A stretch of 64,000 bases of DNA, taken from assembly GCA_026770575.1 (NCBI GenBank), contig MU657169.1, positions 453,721 to 517,720 on the forward strand, given 5' to 3'. Positions 21,923 to 31,701 of this stretch are shown in pieces (the first letter of the stretch is position 1; each line of letters opens with the position of its first letter). This stretch comes from Pelagophyceae sp. CCMP2097. Its lineage: Eukaryota > Sar > Pelagophyceae. The translations under genes were made by a program, and so were the position numbers. The notes under the pieces were generated by a model. The model saw only the letters and a program-made list of their open reading frames with translations. It was not told the origin of the DNA and did not search any database.

Positions 21923-22015
21923 CCGCGGCTGCTTTTCCGGCGGCGGAGGCCGGCTTGTGCGTCGGGTCCGGCGTCACCGTAACAAATTATCTTCCTTCGC
22001 CGTTGGCGTGCCGCC

Positions 22016-22640
22016 TCAGACGCGGAGGCTGCCCCTGAGCAGGGCCAGCGGGACGCCGACGATCAGGAGGACGAGGGCGCCCCACTTGAGCCGCTTTTGA
22101 CCGAGAACTGCCCCTAAAATAGATAGCGGGGTCCCGAGACTGATTTCGAGCACCACGGGCGCGGAGCATCCCGGAGCACCCACACGGCCTCCCGGCACAG
22201 GCCTCTCCGGGCGCCGCCGGAGCCCACCTCGTTGGCCGCGTCGGGTTCCGCTCTCCGACGCCTCGTCCCCTCGAGCGCCGTCGACTTTTGGGCGCCGGTT
22301 TCGCGCGGATCTTCTCCTCGCGCTCGCGGTCTTTGGCGCGCTTCTCGGCGGCGGCGATATTATTCTTGGTATCGAGGTTCTTTGCCGTTTGGGCTTGGAC
22401 CGAATCAGCCGCCTGCACATCTGATCATCCACAAACGAGTGGCAAAGCACGCACTTGTTGCATCTCGGCCTGGGCCTCTGCGAGCATCTTGCGCATCTCG
22501 TCGCGTTTGGCGAGCTGCTCCGGCGTCGGCGGCGCCGCGGGCGTCGTTGCGCGGAGCTGCACGCTCCGCACCGTCGCCGTCCTCATCGGCGCCAGGCCCT
22601 CGACGCAGGTCAGCAGCGCGAAGAGCCAGAGGGCGTTCAT
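22016..22640 (-). CDS. Small probable plastid membrane protein
   Basis: Exons 22640-22455, 22412-22286 and 22188-22016 join in phase to give about 161 residues. The start MNALWLFALLTCVEGLAPMR is a signal peptide followed by basic residues, as in a two-part plastid leader. The middle is charged helix (AKRDEMRKMLAEAQAEMQQ, AAAEKRAKDREREEKIRAKP). The C-terminus has one or two membrane helices (VVLEISLGTPLSILGAVLGQ, GALVLLIVGVPLALL). The first intron would be only 42 nt. No family was recognised. The gene lies convergent with the tRNA-modification fusion gene, about 90 nt from its stop. Confidence 0.5.
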
Positions 22641-22885
22641 CGTCGAGGCCCGCGCCGTCGCCGCCCGCGCTCTGTTGGGAACCGCCGTTCGCTCGATTCG
22701 TCAGAAGGAGTGTCATGGTCAAATTTTCAAACTTTGGGGAAACATTCTGGAATTTGGGCAAAACCACAGCGACGCCCCGTCCACCGCAAGTCCACCACCG
22801 GCACGAGCGGGCCACAGCGAGGACCCGTTCCACCGGAAGACTTCAAGGCACGACACAAACAACACACGAGTTAGACTAAAATCGG

Positions 22886-24161
22886 TCACCGGAACACTGC
22901 AAAGGAGAGGAGGACGACCCCGCCCGTGGCGAGGAGCGCTCCAAAGACTGCGGTGCGTGTCACCGGCTTGCCGAAGCAGACGGCGACGGGCAGCGCGTAG
23001 ATGGGGCCGACGGAGTTGAGCGTCACCGCGAAGGCCAAAGGGAGGCGGAGCATGACCCAAACGGTGACGAGTGGGACTAGTACCGTCACGAACACTATAC
23101 CCACGAGCACGGCCGCCCAGTCGCGTCGGCTCATTGCCGCGTCGGCGTTCATCTGCACTTTCCCACGCGCATAGACGCGCCGCGCGCCGCTTCGGACGCC
23201 CAAAGCGGCCGCGAGCACGATGCCGGCGAAGAGGAAGCGGACCAAGTTGATGTCCGCGCTGGACATTGCCCCGTGCTTGGCGATGGTCAGCGTCGCCGCG
23301 TACACGTCGAGGACGACGTTCGCCGCCGCGTAGGCGTAGCCCACCGCGTCTTTCGACGATTTCTCGGACCACGAGTTCTCGGACCAGCCTCTTGACAATC
23401 TGTCCAAGGACCATCTGTCGGCTTGCTTTGCCGCCGCGGGCGCGAAGTCGGCGGATTTGGAGGCGCCAGGTCGCACGTCGATGCCGTCCAAGGCATCGCC
23501 GTCCGAGGCGCCTCGCGCGGCGCGGAGCAGCGCGTCGTCGCCGGCCGCCGCGTCGTCGCCAGTCTCCTTTGACGCCGCACCGCCGTTTCTGGCATCTTCG
23601 GCGTTCGCGTCTTTCGTCGGTGGGTCTGCGTCGTCTCGGTTCAAGAGATAGATGCCCGCCGTCGTCGCGAAAACGCCGCCGATGCCGACGAGGGGCACGC
23701 GATCACCGAGGAGAGCGGCGCCAAAGGCGAGTGCGACAAAAGGCTTGATTGCGTCTACAGCGATCATGCGCTTCGCTCCCAGCCGTTCCAGCGCCACCAG
23801 CCACCACGTGTCTGCGACGACGATGCCCAAGAGCGACGACAGCGCCAGCCAGCCGGCGTTGGTGACATCGAACCTTTTGAAACGTGTCGTGCCGAGGACG
23901 ATTGCGGCAAAGTACAAGCTCGCAAAGAGGCCCTTGAACGCGTTCAGCGCCAAAGCAGACCTAACAAAGCCTCGACACGCTGCATCCCGGAGGACGCGCA
24001 GCCCTGAGACGCTGCATCCCGGAGGACAAACGTCCTATATGCACACATCAACGCCTCGGTGGAGTCTTTAACACGCACTTGCGCCATCTGTCGGCCCACA
24101 AGAATAATCCTATCGTCTGCAGCAGCGGCGCCAGGCCACCGGCGAGGAAGACGAGCAGCAT
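22886..24161 (-). CDS. EamA/drug-metabolite-transporter family membrane protein
   Basis: Exons 24161-24079 and 23960-22886 join in phase (CGC AA|gtgcg ... ttag|G) to give DRWRKSALALNAFKGLFASL, a continuous EamA-type start. The protein has about ten membrane helices in two homologous halves (LALSSLLGIVVADTWWLVAL, IKPFVALAFGAALLG; later VPLVTVWVMLRLPLAFAVTL, GALLATGGVVLLSFAVF). A long charged, low-complexity loop of about 100 residues separates the halves. Such proteins export or exchange small metabolites; the substrate is unknown. An in-frame ATG at 24290 would add 43 residues. The 118-nt intron has a 17-nt tandem duplication. Confidence 0.75.
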
Positions 24162-24922
24162 ACTGTCCCCGCCGGCCGCGTGCCCTTCGATCGATTTCCG
24201 AGCTGACTTGTCGACTGACTCGGCTCGGATGAGAGATCCCTTTTCGCCAAAATGCGCCGACCGCTGGAACGCACGCGCGTCGCAAGTCACTGTTTCTATT
24301 TACTGACTATAGCAAGCAGCGCGGGGCATTCGCAAAAGGAAATGGAGGCAAGTCACTGTCGAATTAAATTATCACCGGAAATCTATTAACTATTTTTGGC
24401 TCGCGAAGGCGGCTGGCGCTGCGCCGGCCACTCCCGCGAGACGCCCTGGGCGCGCTTGTTTGGCTTTTTCGTCAACTGCCTTATTTTGGCGAGTCTCTGC
24501 GAAAGCTTCTTAATTTAGTAGTTAATCAAGTCTAAACCTTAGGGCCCAAATCAAAAGTCGATGAAGGCGCCAATGAGTTCCCGGCCAATTGAGACAGACG
24601 TTAGGGGCACTGTGCCCGAATGTTATGTCCAAATTGGCCGGCAATTCCTTGCCTCCAAAGTAGGCTACTAAAACTTCGCGGTTTGAGACGTTTCTTCTTC
24701 GCGCGCTGGTCTCCAAGGCGCCAACTAATACGACTGGAGGGGGCGGCAAGAGCGCACGCGCTAAAAAAAGTTATCTTCGGCGATTTCTGTTGTGCAAATT
24801 CGACAGTGAGTCGACATCACGCGTCCGACAGTCGAGTCAGCGTCGCGACGAGTCGAGTCAGCGTCGCGCACGCGTCGAGTCGCGACGTCGCCCCGTTCCG
24901 CGCAGCCCTCCCTCACCACGCG
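24162..24922. other. Intergenic upstream of the transporter and the broken MYND gene
   Basis: About 760 nt without a supported gene; base composition is lower in GC from 24300 to 24800. It serves as the 5' flank of two diverging genes, one of them a pseudogene. A short repeat of gcgtcgcgacgagtcgagtca occurs near 24838-24880. Confidence 0.45.
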
Positions 24923-25965
24923 ATGGACGCGCCGCCGGCAGCCGCTGTTTTAAAGCCGTGCTGCGTTTGCGCCGAGCCGGGCGGCAAGCACTGCACCAAG
25001 TGCAAATCGCGGCATTATTGCGGCAAGGCGTGCCAGCTGGTACGAGCGCGGGCCAAGGCGCAGTGCAAGCAGCCGAATTCCAGGACCGCCTCCTCGACTC
25101 GCTCATGCCGGAGAAGCTGAAGATCGAGGAGGAGGCCGACGACAAGCGGCGCTGTCGAGGACGTCGCGCCGGTGGATGGTGCCAAGGCGCCGGCGCACGG
25201 GCCAGTTACTTTAATGGAAGTGACGCTAGCGGTTAAGGCCGCCGCGGCGAACGACGACACGCCGGCCTGGCGCGGCACGTGCGCCATCTGTCTCGACGCG
25301 CTTCCACTCGAAGCTGAGAGACGAACTTTCTACCATTGCTGTTGTAAGAGGATTTGCACGCCATGCGCGGACAAGGAGTACGACGAGCGATGCCCGCTCT
25401 GCCGAGCGCTGGCCTCCAAGTCGGACGCCGAGTGGCTGCGCCGGTTACAGAAGCACGTGGACGAGGGGAACGCCAGGGCACAGTTTCAGCTCGGAAGCTT
25501 GTACTGCCAAGGTGGCAAGGGCCTCGAGAAGAACACGAAGCGGGCGATCGAATTATTCAAGAACGCCGCGGCGCAGGGAGACGCAGAAGCTCAGAGTCAG
25601 CTGGGATTTTGTTTCGAGCACGGCGGCGGCGTCGAGAACCACGCGGCTGCCGTGCGGTGGTACCGACGCGCAGCCGTTCAAGGAATTCCGGTTGCGCAGT
25701 TCAATCTCGCCAACATGTTCTACCACGGCAAGGGCGTGGCCCGGTCGCACGACGAAGCTTTAAAGGGCTGGCGGCTCGCCGCGGCGCAGGACCTGCCAGA
25801 GGCGCTCTGCTGTCTCGGCGTGTGCCACAAACAGGGCCTCGGCGTGCCGCGGGCTTGCACGAGGCGCTGCGCTTATTCAAGCGCGCGTCGGCCAAGGGGC
25901 ACGCCGGCGCTGCGGCGCACCTCGCAGAGCTCGAGGCGCGCCCTGCGGCCGACTCCAGTCGATGA
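24923..25965 (+). pseudogene. Frame-disrupted MYND-RING-Sel1 paralogue
   Basis: The sequence is a clear copy of the gene at 9036: same start (MDAPPAAAV), same MYND start (KPCCVCAEPGGKHCTKCKSR), RING cluster (GTCAICLDALP, FYHCCCKRICTPC, CPLCRA) and Sel1 repeats (AAVRWYRRAAVQG, HKQGLGVPR). The reading frame shifts near 25035-25075, back near 25150, and again near 25853, where one base is missing compared with the paralogue. The first disruption also removes the WKRGHKAC end of the MYND finger. No GT-AG intron of credible length repairs these changes. A small Sel1 scrap (YKRAAAKG) continues at about 25995. Assembly errors could explain single shifts, but three plus a lost zinc ligand argue for decay. 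Confidence 0.75.
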
Positions 25966-26133
25966 GCGTCGACGCTCCTGCTGTGGCCGGCGCCTCTACA
26001 AGCGCGCCGCGGCCAAGGGACGCCTCCCACCCCCCGGAGCGGGCAGCACCCGTTCGAAATCTCGCCTTGCCGCGCCGCCCGGTCCTTTGTGACGCGGCGC
26101 TCTCGCGTCATTATAAGCTATTCGGCGCTGCCG

Positions 26134-27088
26134 TCACTCTTCGTCGGCGCGGTTTTCGCCGAAGCCGTCGTAGGCGGCGCTCCTCGGCGGGCACCAGGCG
26201 CGGGCATTGGCCTGCTGCATGTCGCGGTCCAGCTTCTTAAAGTGCGAGTAGTCGCGGTCGTGCGTGTAGGACAAGCACCTCGGGTCCGGTTTCGAGGACT
26301 CCTTTGCGTAGTGCAGCATGCGTTGCTCGTACGCCGCGGACTGGCGGAAGTCGTCGTTGACGTTCCAGATGATCAAATTCCGGCGCGTCCCCGAAGATAT
26401 GTCGTCGGCGCCGTGCCTGCGCGACCCCAGATGCAGCACGGCGCGGCCGACTGCGTGGTTGTAGCGGATCGCGAATTGGCGGTGGTCCGACTCTCCTGAG
26501 GCGTGAGGGTTGATGAATTATATGCCGGGAAAGAGGTGCAGAGGCGGAGTTACCTATAGTCCCGCAGAAGGTCAGCCCGGCGCCGGAGAAGACGTCTCCG
26601 AGGCAGATATTCGCCGTGATGTCCGAGTCGTCCGTATGAACGTCCAGCCCGGCGTCCTTGTCTCGGGCGTAGGCGACGACGAAGCTGTGGTGCCTGTGGA
26701 ACTGGGATGCCACGTCGGCATCAAAGAGAGCCTGGGAGATGGGCCAGAGGACTTTCTGCTGCAATTCCGTCAGCGCGGGCCGGAGGCCTATCTCGTTGAC
26801 GATGAGTCCATAATTGTTCATCGAGTTCGGGCGGCGGATGGGCAAACCCGATTCCAAGTAATGGTCCACTTCGGCCAAGAACACTTTGCAAAACGCCGGC
26901 GAGAAGACGTCCAGCGAGAAGACACCGTTGGCCTCAGTGCGCACGGCTGAATGGACCTTGCCCAGCTCGGCGGCTTTGACGACATCTAGAAGATCCGGGG
27001 CCAGCCATTCAGGCCGAAGGAACGACTGGAACAGCGCCGGCGACTTGCGCAGCGGCGCGTACGCCGCGGCGCAGGAACCCGTCTCCAT
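26134..27088 (-). CDS. 2-oxoglutarate/Fe(II)-dependent oxygenase
   Basis: Exons 27088-26554 and 26495-26134 join in phase across a 58-nt GT-AG intron to give about 298 residues. The iron-binding pair is the HxD of LDVHTDDSDITANICLG and the distal His in RAVLHLGSRRHGADD. The Arg of SGTRRNLIIWN is the expected 2-oxoglutarate ligand. The closest fold is the prolyl-hydroxylase-like dioxygenase family. Substrate is not evident. ATG 27088 (METGSCAAAYAPLRKS) was chosen; upstream in-frame sequence is Arg-rich and unlikely to be coding. No signal peptide is visible, so a cytosolic or nuclear site is likely. Confidence 0.8.
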
Positions 27089-27631
27089 GCGCGCCCCAAA
27101 CGCCCGCAGCAGCAGCGGCGAGGACAGCAGCGGGCCTGCGCATACGGTGCGACGCCGGCGCGCGAGGCGAGTCGACCCCCCCGGTCGACGCCATGCTCTG
27201 CCCCGCCCTGCTCCGCTCGTCCACGGCACGCGTCGATACGTGAATATTCTTCCTCCCGGCCGCCGCGCCGGGGACCTTACCCATTGGCGCGCGCAAAGGA
27301 AGGGCGGGTGGTGCGCCCCAGCGCGCGGTCGTCGCACCTGCGGTGCCGACGGCGAGCTCTCGAGTATAGGGGAACAATAGTGCAAGACGCCTTTCGGATG
27401 GCGTCTTCGGAAGGAATTTCGAATCCTTCTTCATCTTCCGGAATCTGAAGTAGCTGATGCAAATGCAAATGCAAAGGTACTTTTTAGCGAAATTTACTTT
27501 AAACGATCAAACAGTCGGCGCGGAGGGCATGCGAAGCGCAGCGAGCAGAGAAACGGGAGAGCGCGAAGAGAAGCGGCGGGTGGTGACCTTTTTAGCGAAA
27601 GGTGCGCTGCGCCGGCCGTGGAAGGAGGCGC
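27089..27631. other. Divergent intergenic region between oxygenase and methyltransferase-fold gene
   Basis: The 543 nt separate two start codons pointing away from each other. No gene is supported inside. A run of three aaatgc repeats (tgcaaatgcaaatgcaaag, about 27460-27477) is the only motif that stands out. Confidence 0.5.
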
Positions 27632-28744
27632 ATGGCCTTCCCGTTCACGGACGTCGACGAATCGGAGTTGGCGAGGACGCTCGATCTGTGGGGGACGATC
27701 GAAAAGTGCGTACGCTCGCCTCTTGGAGGGCGCGCGCTCTCCTCGAGAGCGTGTGCTCCCTCGAGAGCGCGTATGCCCACGCTTTTCCCTATAGGCTCGC
27801 GCTGGGCGTCTCGAGCGAATCGGAGGACGCGCTGGATTCGACGCGGTTCTTTTTGCTCACGGCGGCTTTGAAAACGTACGCGGCGAAGTGTGGCTTCTCG
27901 AACGGTCAATTTTATGACCTCACCGGCTCCCGCGGCAAGCTCGCCCTCGCCGCATCGTTGCTCAATAACTGGAGAGGCATCACCGCCTTAGAACCCTCGA
28001 ACGCCGACGTTGAAGTGAGCACCCGACGCTCCGGCGGGCGTCCAAAGGACCGAACCCCTTCCCTCGCCATTTAGACGGCCGTCAAGCTCTACGCCGCCGC
28101 CAACGACCGGCGAAGGCGCCGGGCCAAGTCGACGCAGGTCCGTTCGACGCGCGACGCTCCCGTACTTTTTCAAGACGCACCTATGGGAAACGCAGGCGCC
28201 GTCCGTCTCGGCGCCGCCTGTCGATTTCGCCGACTCGCGGCGGCTCTGGAAGGCGGAGTGGATCGACGCGGACTTTGCCGTCTTCGACGCGTCTCGAGCG
28301 TGCTTCGCCGACTTTTTGGACGAGGGAATTTTTACCGTCGAAGTGCTCTGGCGCGGACTCGCCCGCGCGCCCGCGGGGACGCACGTCCTCCTCATCACGA
28401 GCGCCGACGGCGAACCGGAAGCGGACACCTTCGTGCGTGCCCGCGACGCCGCCGCGCGACTCGGCAGACGGAGTGCCCCCGCGCGACTCGGCAGACGGCG
28501 GCGCGCGTAGGTCCCTCGCGAGGGCGCAGCGGCGTGCGCGGTGCTGGAGACGCTCACGATGCGCGACCGCTTCAGCGGCGCGGCGCTCACGTCTCGGCTC
28601 CTCAGGGTCCTCCGCGACTCGGACGACGCCAACCTGCTGCCGCGACTCCGGCCCCCGCGGGTCAGCGCCGCGCCGGGGCCCGCGCACCTCCCCATCAAAG
28701 GCGAACCGGCGCGACGGACGTTGGATGTCCTTGACCGCCTCTAG
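27632..28744 (+). CDS. DOT1-like class I methyltransferase-fold protein with altered SAM motif
   Basis: Exons 27632-27705, 27795-28014, 28075-28137, 28175-28432 and 28511-28744 join in phase to give about 282 residues. The core NGQFYDLTGSRGKLALAASL with NWRGITALEPSNAD lines up with the DOT1/class I pattern FYDLGSGxGK...GIE. The glycine loop here is T-G-S-R-G-K, and the acidic residue after strand 2 is E in ALEPS. A later strand VLLITSADGE fits the fold. DOT1 enzymes methylate histone H3 Lys79; whether this one binds SAM is uncertain because the loop is changed. The third intron would be only 37 nt. The last intron contains a 19-nt tandem duplication. Confidence 0.55.
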
Positions 28745-29089
28745 CGTTCGTCCGTCTGGATGACGCGGGGGCTGCCTGCTCGTCCGACCGCCTCTCCGAG
28801 CCTTGACGAGTCGTATGTTGCTCCGAAACGTTCTTGTAAAATTCTGTGCCTCGACCGCCGCCTCCCCTGGTCTTTGCTCTGGTGCTAGGATTCCTACGTC
28901 GACCGCCGAGGATGGCAATATTGGCACACGCATCCGAGGGCGTGGCACTCCGACGGAATGAGGTGCAGAGATGGGTGCGTGCGCACCCTTGAGTCGATTC
29001 GCACCTCAGGGCCCCGGGGCTCTGTAGGCCTGCCGACTACTCTCGAGAAGCGGCGAGAGACACGAACGACCCTGAGGAGAAAGCACCGT

Positions 29090-29564
29090 GAGAAGATCGG
29101 CGACGGTGCTGTACTTTGTATAGCACCACCGCTGCCCCACGGTGACATGGCCCTCCGAGGTCCGCTGTCACCACACCAAGCGCCAGGCCGAGGCCGAGCC
29201 ACCGCGCGAGACCCATCACAAGCCGCACCGCCTTCAATGGCGACGTGGAAAAAAAAACATTAGATCTACAAGTATATATTCTTGTGTGGAGTCCAGCAGC
29301 GACGGAACCGCCTGTTTCTTCTTCCATTATGCACTCCACTGAGGCTGCTTAAAAACCAACAGGCGGTTCCGTCGCTGCTGGGCTCCACACAATAATGGCT
29401 TTTTTTCACGTCGCCATTGAAGGCGGTGCGGCTTGTGATGGGTCTCGCGCGGTGGCTGCGCCTCGGCCTGACGCTTGGTGTGGTGACAGCGGACCTCGGA
29501 GGGCCATGTCACCGCGGGGCGGCGGTGGTCCTATACTATGTACAGCACCGTCGCCGATCTTCTC
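29090..29564. repeat. Long inverted repeat (foldback) carrying a duplicated ORF fragment
   Basis: 29090-29258 is matched in reverse complement by about 29399-29564. An inner pair, 29284-29316 and 29359-29391 (gtgtggagtccagcagcgac...), extends the palindrome, leaving a loop of about 42 nt. Each arm encodes the same peptide (MGLARWLxLGLxLGVVTADL, then GGPCHRGAAVVLY). On the plus strand it is an ORF at 29438-29581, and on the minus strand it starts at 29216. The rest of 28745-29764 has no supported gene. Confidence 0.85.
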
Positions 29565-29764
29565 GCCTGTTGGTTTTTTAAGCAAGTCTCACTGCCAGTG
29601 GAACTGTCAGTGGAGTGCATAATAGAAGAAGGATTTGTGTACGTCAGCACGGTCAGGCATCGAGCTCGCGCCTCGCTCGAGCGCTCTCGACGTCGCCGCT
29701 CCCGACGCGCGCTCTCGACGTCGCAGAGCCCTTGCTTGAAGAGGTGCCGCGCGCTCCCGCTGAG

Positions 29765-31164
29765 ATGCGCGCGTGCCGCGCGTTGCTGGTCGCGGGCGCG
29801 CTTTTGGCGCGCACTGTCGCGCTGGCGCCGCCGCCGGCTCGGCGAGTCTTCGTCTCTTCAGCTCTCTCCAACACCGAAGCGAAGCAGGTCGCCGACGCCT
29901 GCGAAAAGGCGGGCGGCTTCAAACGCGGGTTGGAGCGCGTGGCTGGGTCTCAAAGAGTGGCGTATGTGGAATGGTTGGACGACGGCGAGGACTGGCTTTA
30001 CGACGCCGTTGTCGAGCAGCTCTACAGTGCCGTGCCAGAGGACTTTAGCGTCATCCTCGGCGTCGGGCCGAAGATCTCGCCGAAGAACCTCGCGACGCTC
30101 GCGGAAGATACGGTGGAGCAGCACGTCCGAGAGTACGGGCTGCGTATGCAAGTCGAAGAAGATCCTGACAGCGAATGGGAGGCGAGTCTCCCCGATGGCG
30201 ACGATGGCGACGATTTGACGTTTAGGTGTCGTCTGCGAAATGTGCGCTCAACGCGGTCCTGGACGGCGCGGACGTCGACGGCCGCTGGGACGTTTCCACA
30301 ATCTGCGCCTACGACGGAATGGTCGACTCCAAGCTCCGCCTGCAGCTCCTCGACCTGCTCAAGTCCGACGATGCCTGGGACGCCTCGACTGGGGCGGACC
30401 CGAAGCTGTGGCAGGCCGGAGCGTTAGTCGACGTCGTCGGCAAGAAGAAAGGCACGAAAAAGGCGAATTCCAAAGGTTTGAGACCAAAGGCCATGCGCGC
30501 TCTCTGCGACGAGGAAGAGGCGCCCTGCGCTTTAATCGAGCTGCAGACGCGCGTGGCGCGGCTGCTGCGGAGCTTGAATGGCGATTTAGTCGACGTCTGC
30601 CGGCTTCCCACTGCCGCCGTCTTCGGCGACGAGTCGGTGCTGCCGCTCGCGGCCAACGCGCCCGTCTTTGCGGACGAGGGCGAGTACGCGTGGCACATCG
30701 ACGCGGATCCTTTACAGTTGCCGTTGTCGCCCTGGACCGACGCCTACGGCAGATACCCGAACCGGACACCGGGCAAGCCGCGCTTCGTCTCCGCTTTAGT
30801 TTACTTGTCGGACCCGTGGGACTTTGAAGCGTGGGGCGCCCCAACGCGCGCTCGAGACCCGCCGTCGGGTGAAGTTATAGACGTGCCGCCGACGCCCGGT
30901 CGTGTGGTCTTCATGGACCAAGACGTGACGCACACCGTCGTCGCGCCCAACGAAGCTGCGGGTCCGAGGCCGCGGTACTCGCTCGTCCTGAAGTTGGTGC
31001 TGTTTCCCCACGCTGAGAAGGGCGCCGTCCACCTCGTCGCCCCGGGCGGCGCGCAAAAAATCGTCGGCAGCGCCGGCAAGCGGCCCTCGGCGAGCGCGCC
31101 GCCGAAAATAAACGGCGCAAAGCGGCCCTCCAAGCCCGCCAAGCCCGCGGCCGCAAAAAACTAA
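29765..31164 (+). CDS. Second 2-oxoglutarate/Fe(II) oxygenase, larger form
   Basis: Exons 29765-30151 and 30226-31164 join in phase 0 (CAA|gtcgaa ... tttag|GTG) to give about 441 residues. The leader MRACRALLVAGALLARTVAL is a signal peptide or plastid leader. The catalytic domain lies in exon 2: EYAWHIDADP supplies the HxD pair, FMDQDVTHTVVAPN the distal His, and RPRYSLVLKLVLF the Arg for 2-oxoglutarate. The N-terminal 130 residues (SSALSNTEAKQVADACEKA, VEWLDDGEDWLYDAVVEQL) are not recognised. The C-terminus is Lys/Pro/Ala-rich. It shares the chemistry of the gene at 26134 but little sequence. Confidence 0.75.
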
Positions 31165-31701
31165 TGTTTTCCTGCAAAGGCGCGTGGGCGGCCGACATAC
31201 GGGCCGCGACGCTCGCCGGCGGCGCCGCCGACGGCCCGCGGCGCCGCAGCGAAGGACGCGCGACGCCGGCCGACGACGCCCGCGCGAAGGACGCGGCGAC
31301 GCGGCGACGACGAGGGTGGCGTCGCGTCAAACGCGGCGGCGGCGCTGCTCCGCGGCGGCGGACAAGCTTTGGACGACGCCGCGCGGGGCTTGTGGCCGCG
31401 CGGACTCTTGAAGCCGCACAGTGCGCCGGTTGATGCCGCACGGTGCACCGACGGGCGGATCGCGCGCCGCCGGCGCGCCTTGCCGCCGCAATGCAGAGGT
31501 TCATGAACCCTGACAGCAGCACCCCTGGTTTGGGTGCCCTCGAGCCTCCGCGTGCAAGTGCGCTGGCTAGGGTCCTCGAGTCTCGTCTCGTTCCGAACAG
31601 ATCCAAGGAGACAGTTCCTTCAAGAATTTTTCTCGTAGTAAACGTTCCTGCGTAGACGGGTTTTCACTGGACTCGCGAGCGCGCGCGCGACGCTCGACGC
31701 G
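31165..31701. other. Intergenic, very GC-rich
   Basis: About 540 nt between the oxygenase and the kinase. Short Arg-rich ORFs on both strands have no domain and look like composition effects. No repeat or RNA gene was recognised. Confidence 0.4.

Noticed and set aside
31165..31701. Arg/Ala-rich ORFs on both strands
   Set aside because: No start context, domain, splice phase or hydrophobic pattern supports them; expected by chance at this GC content.
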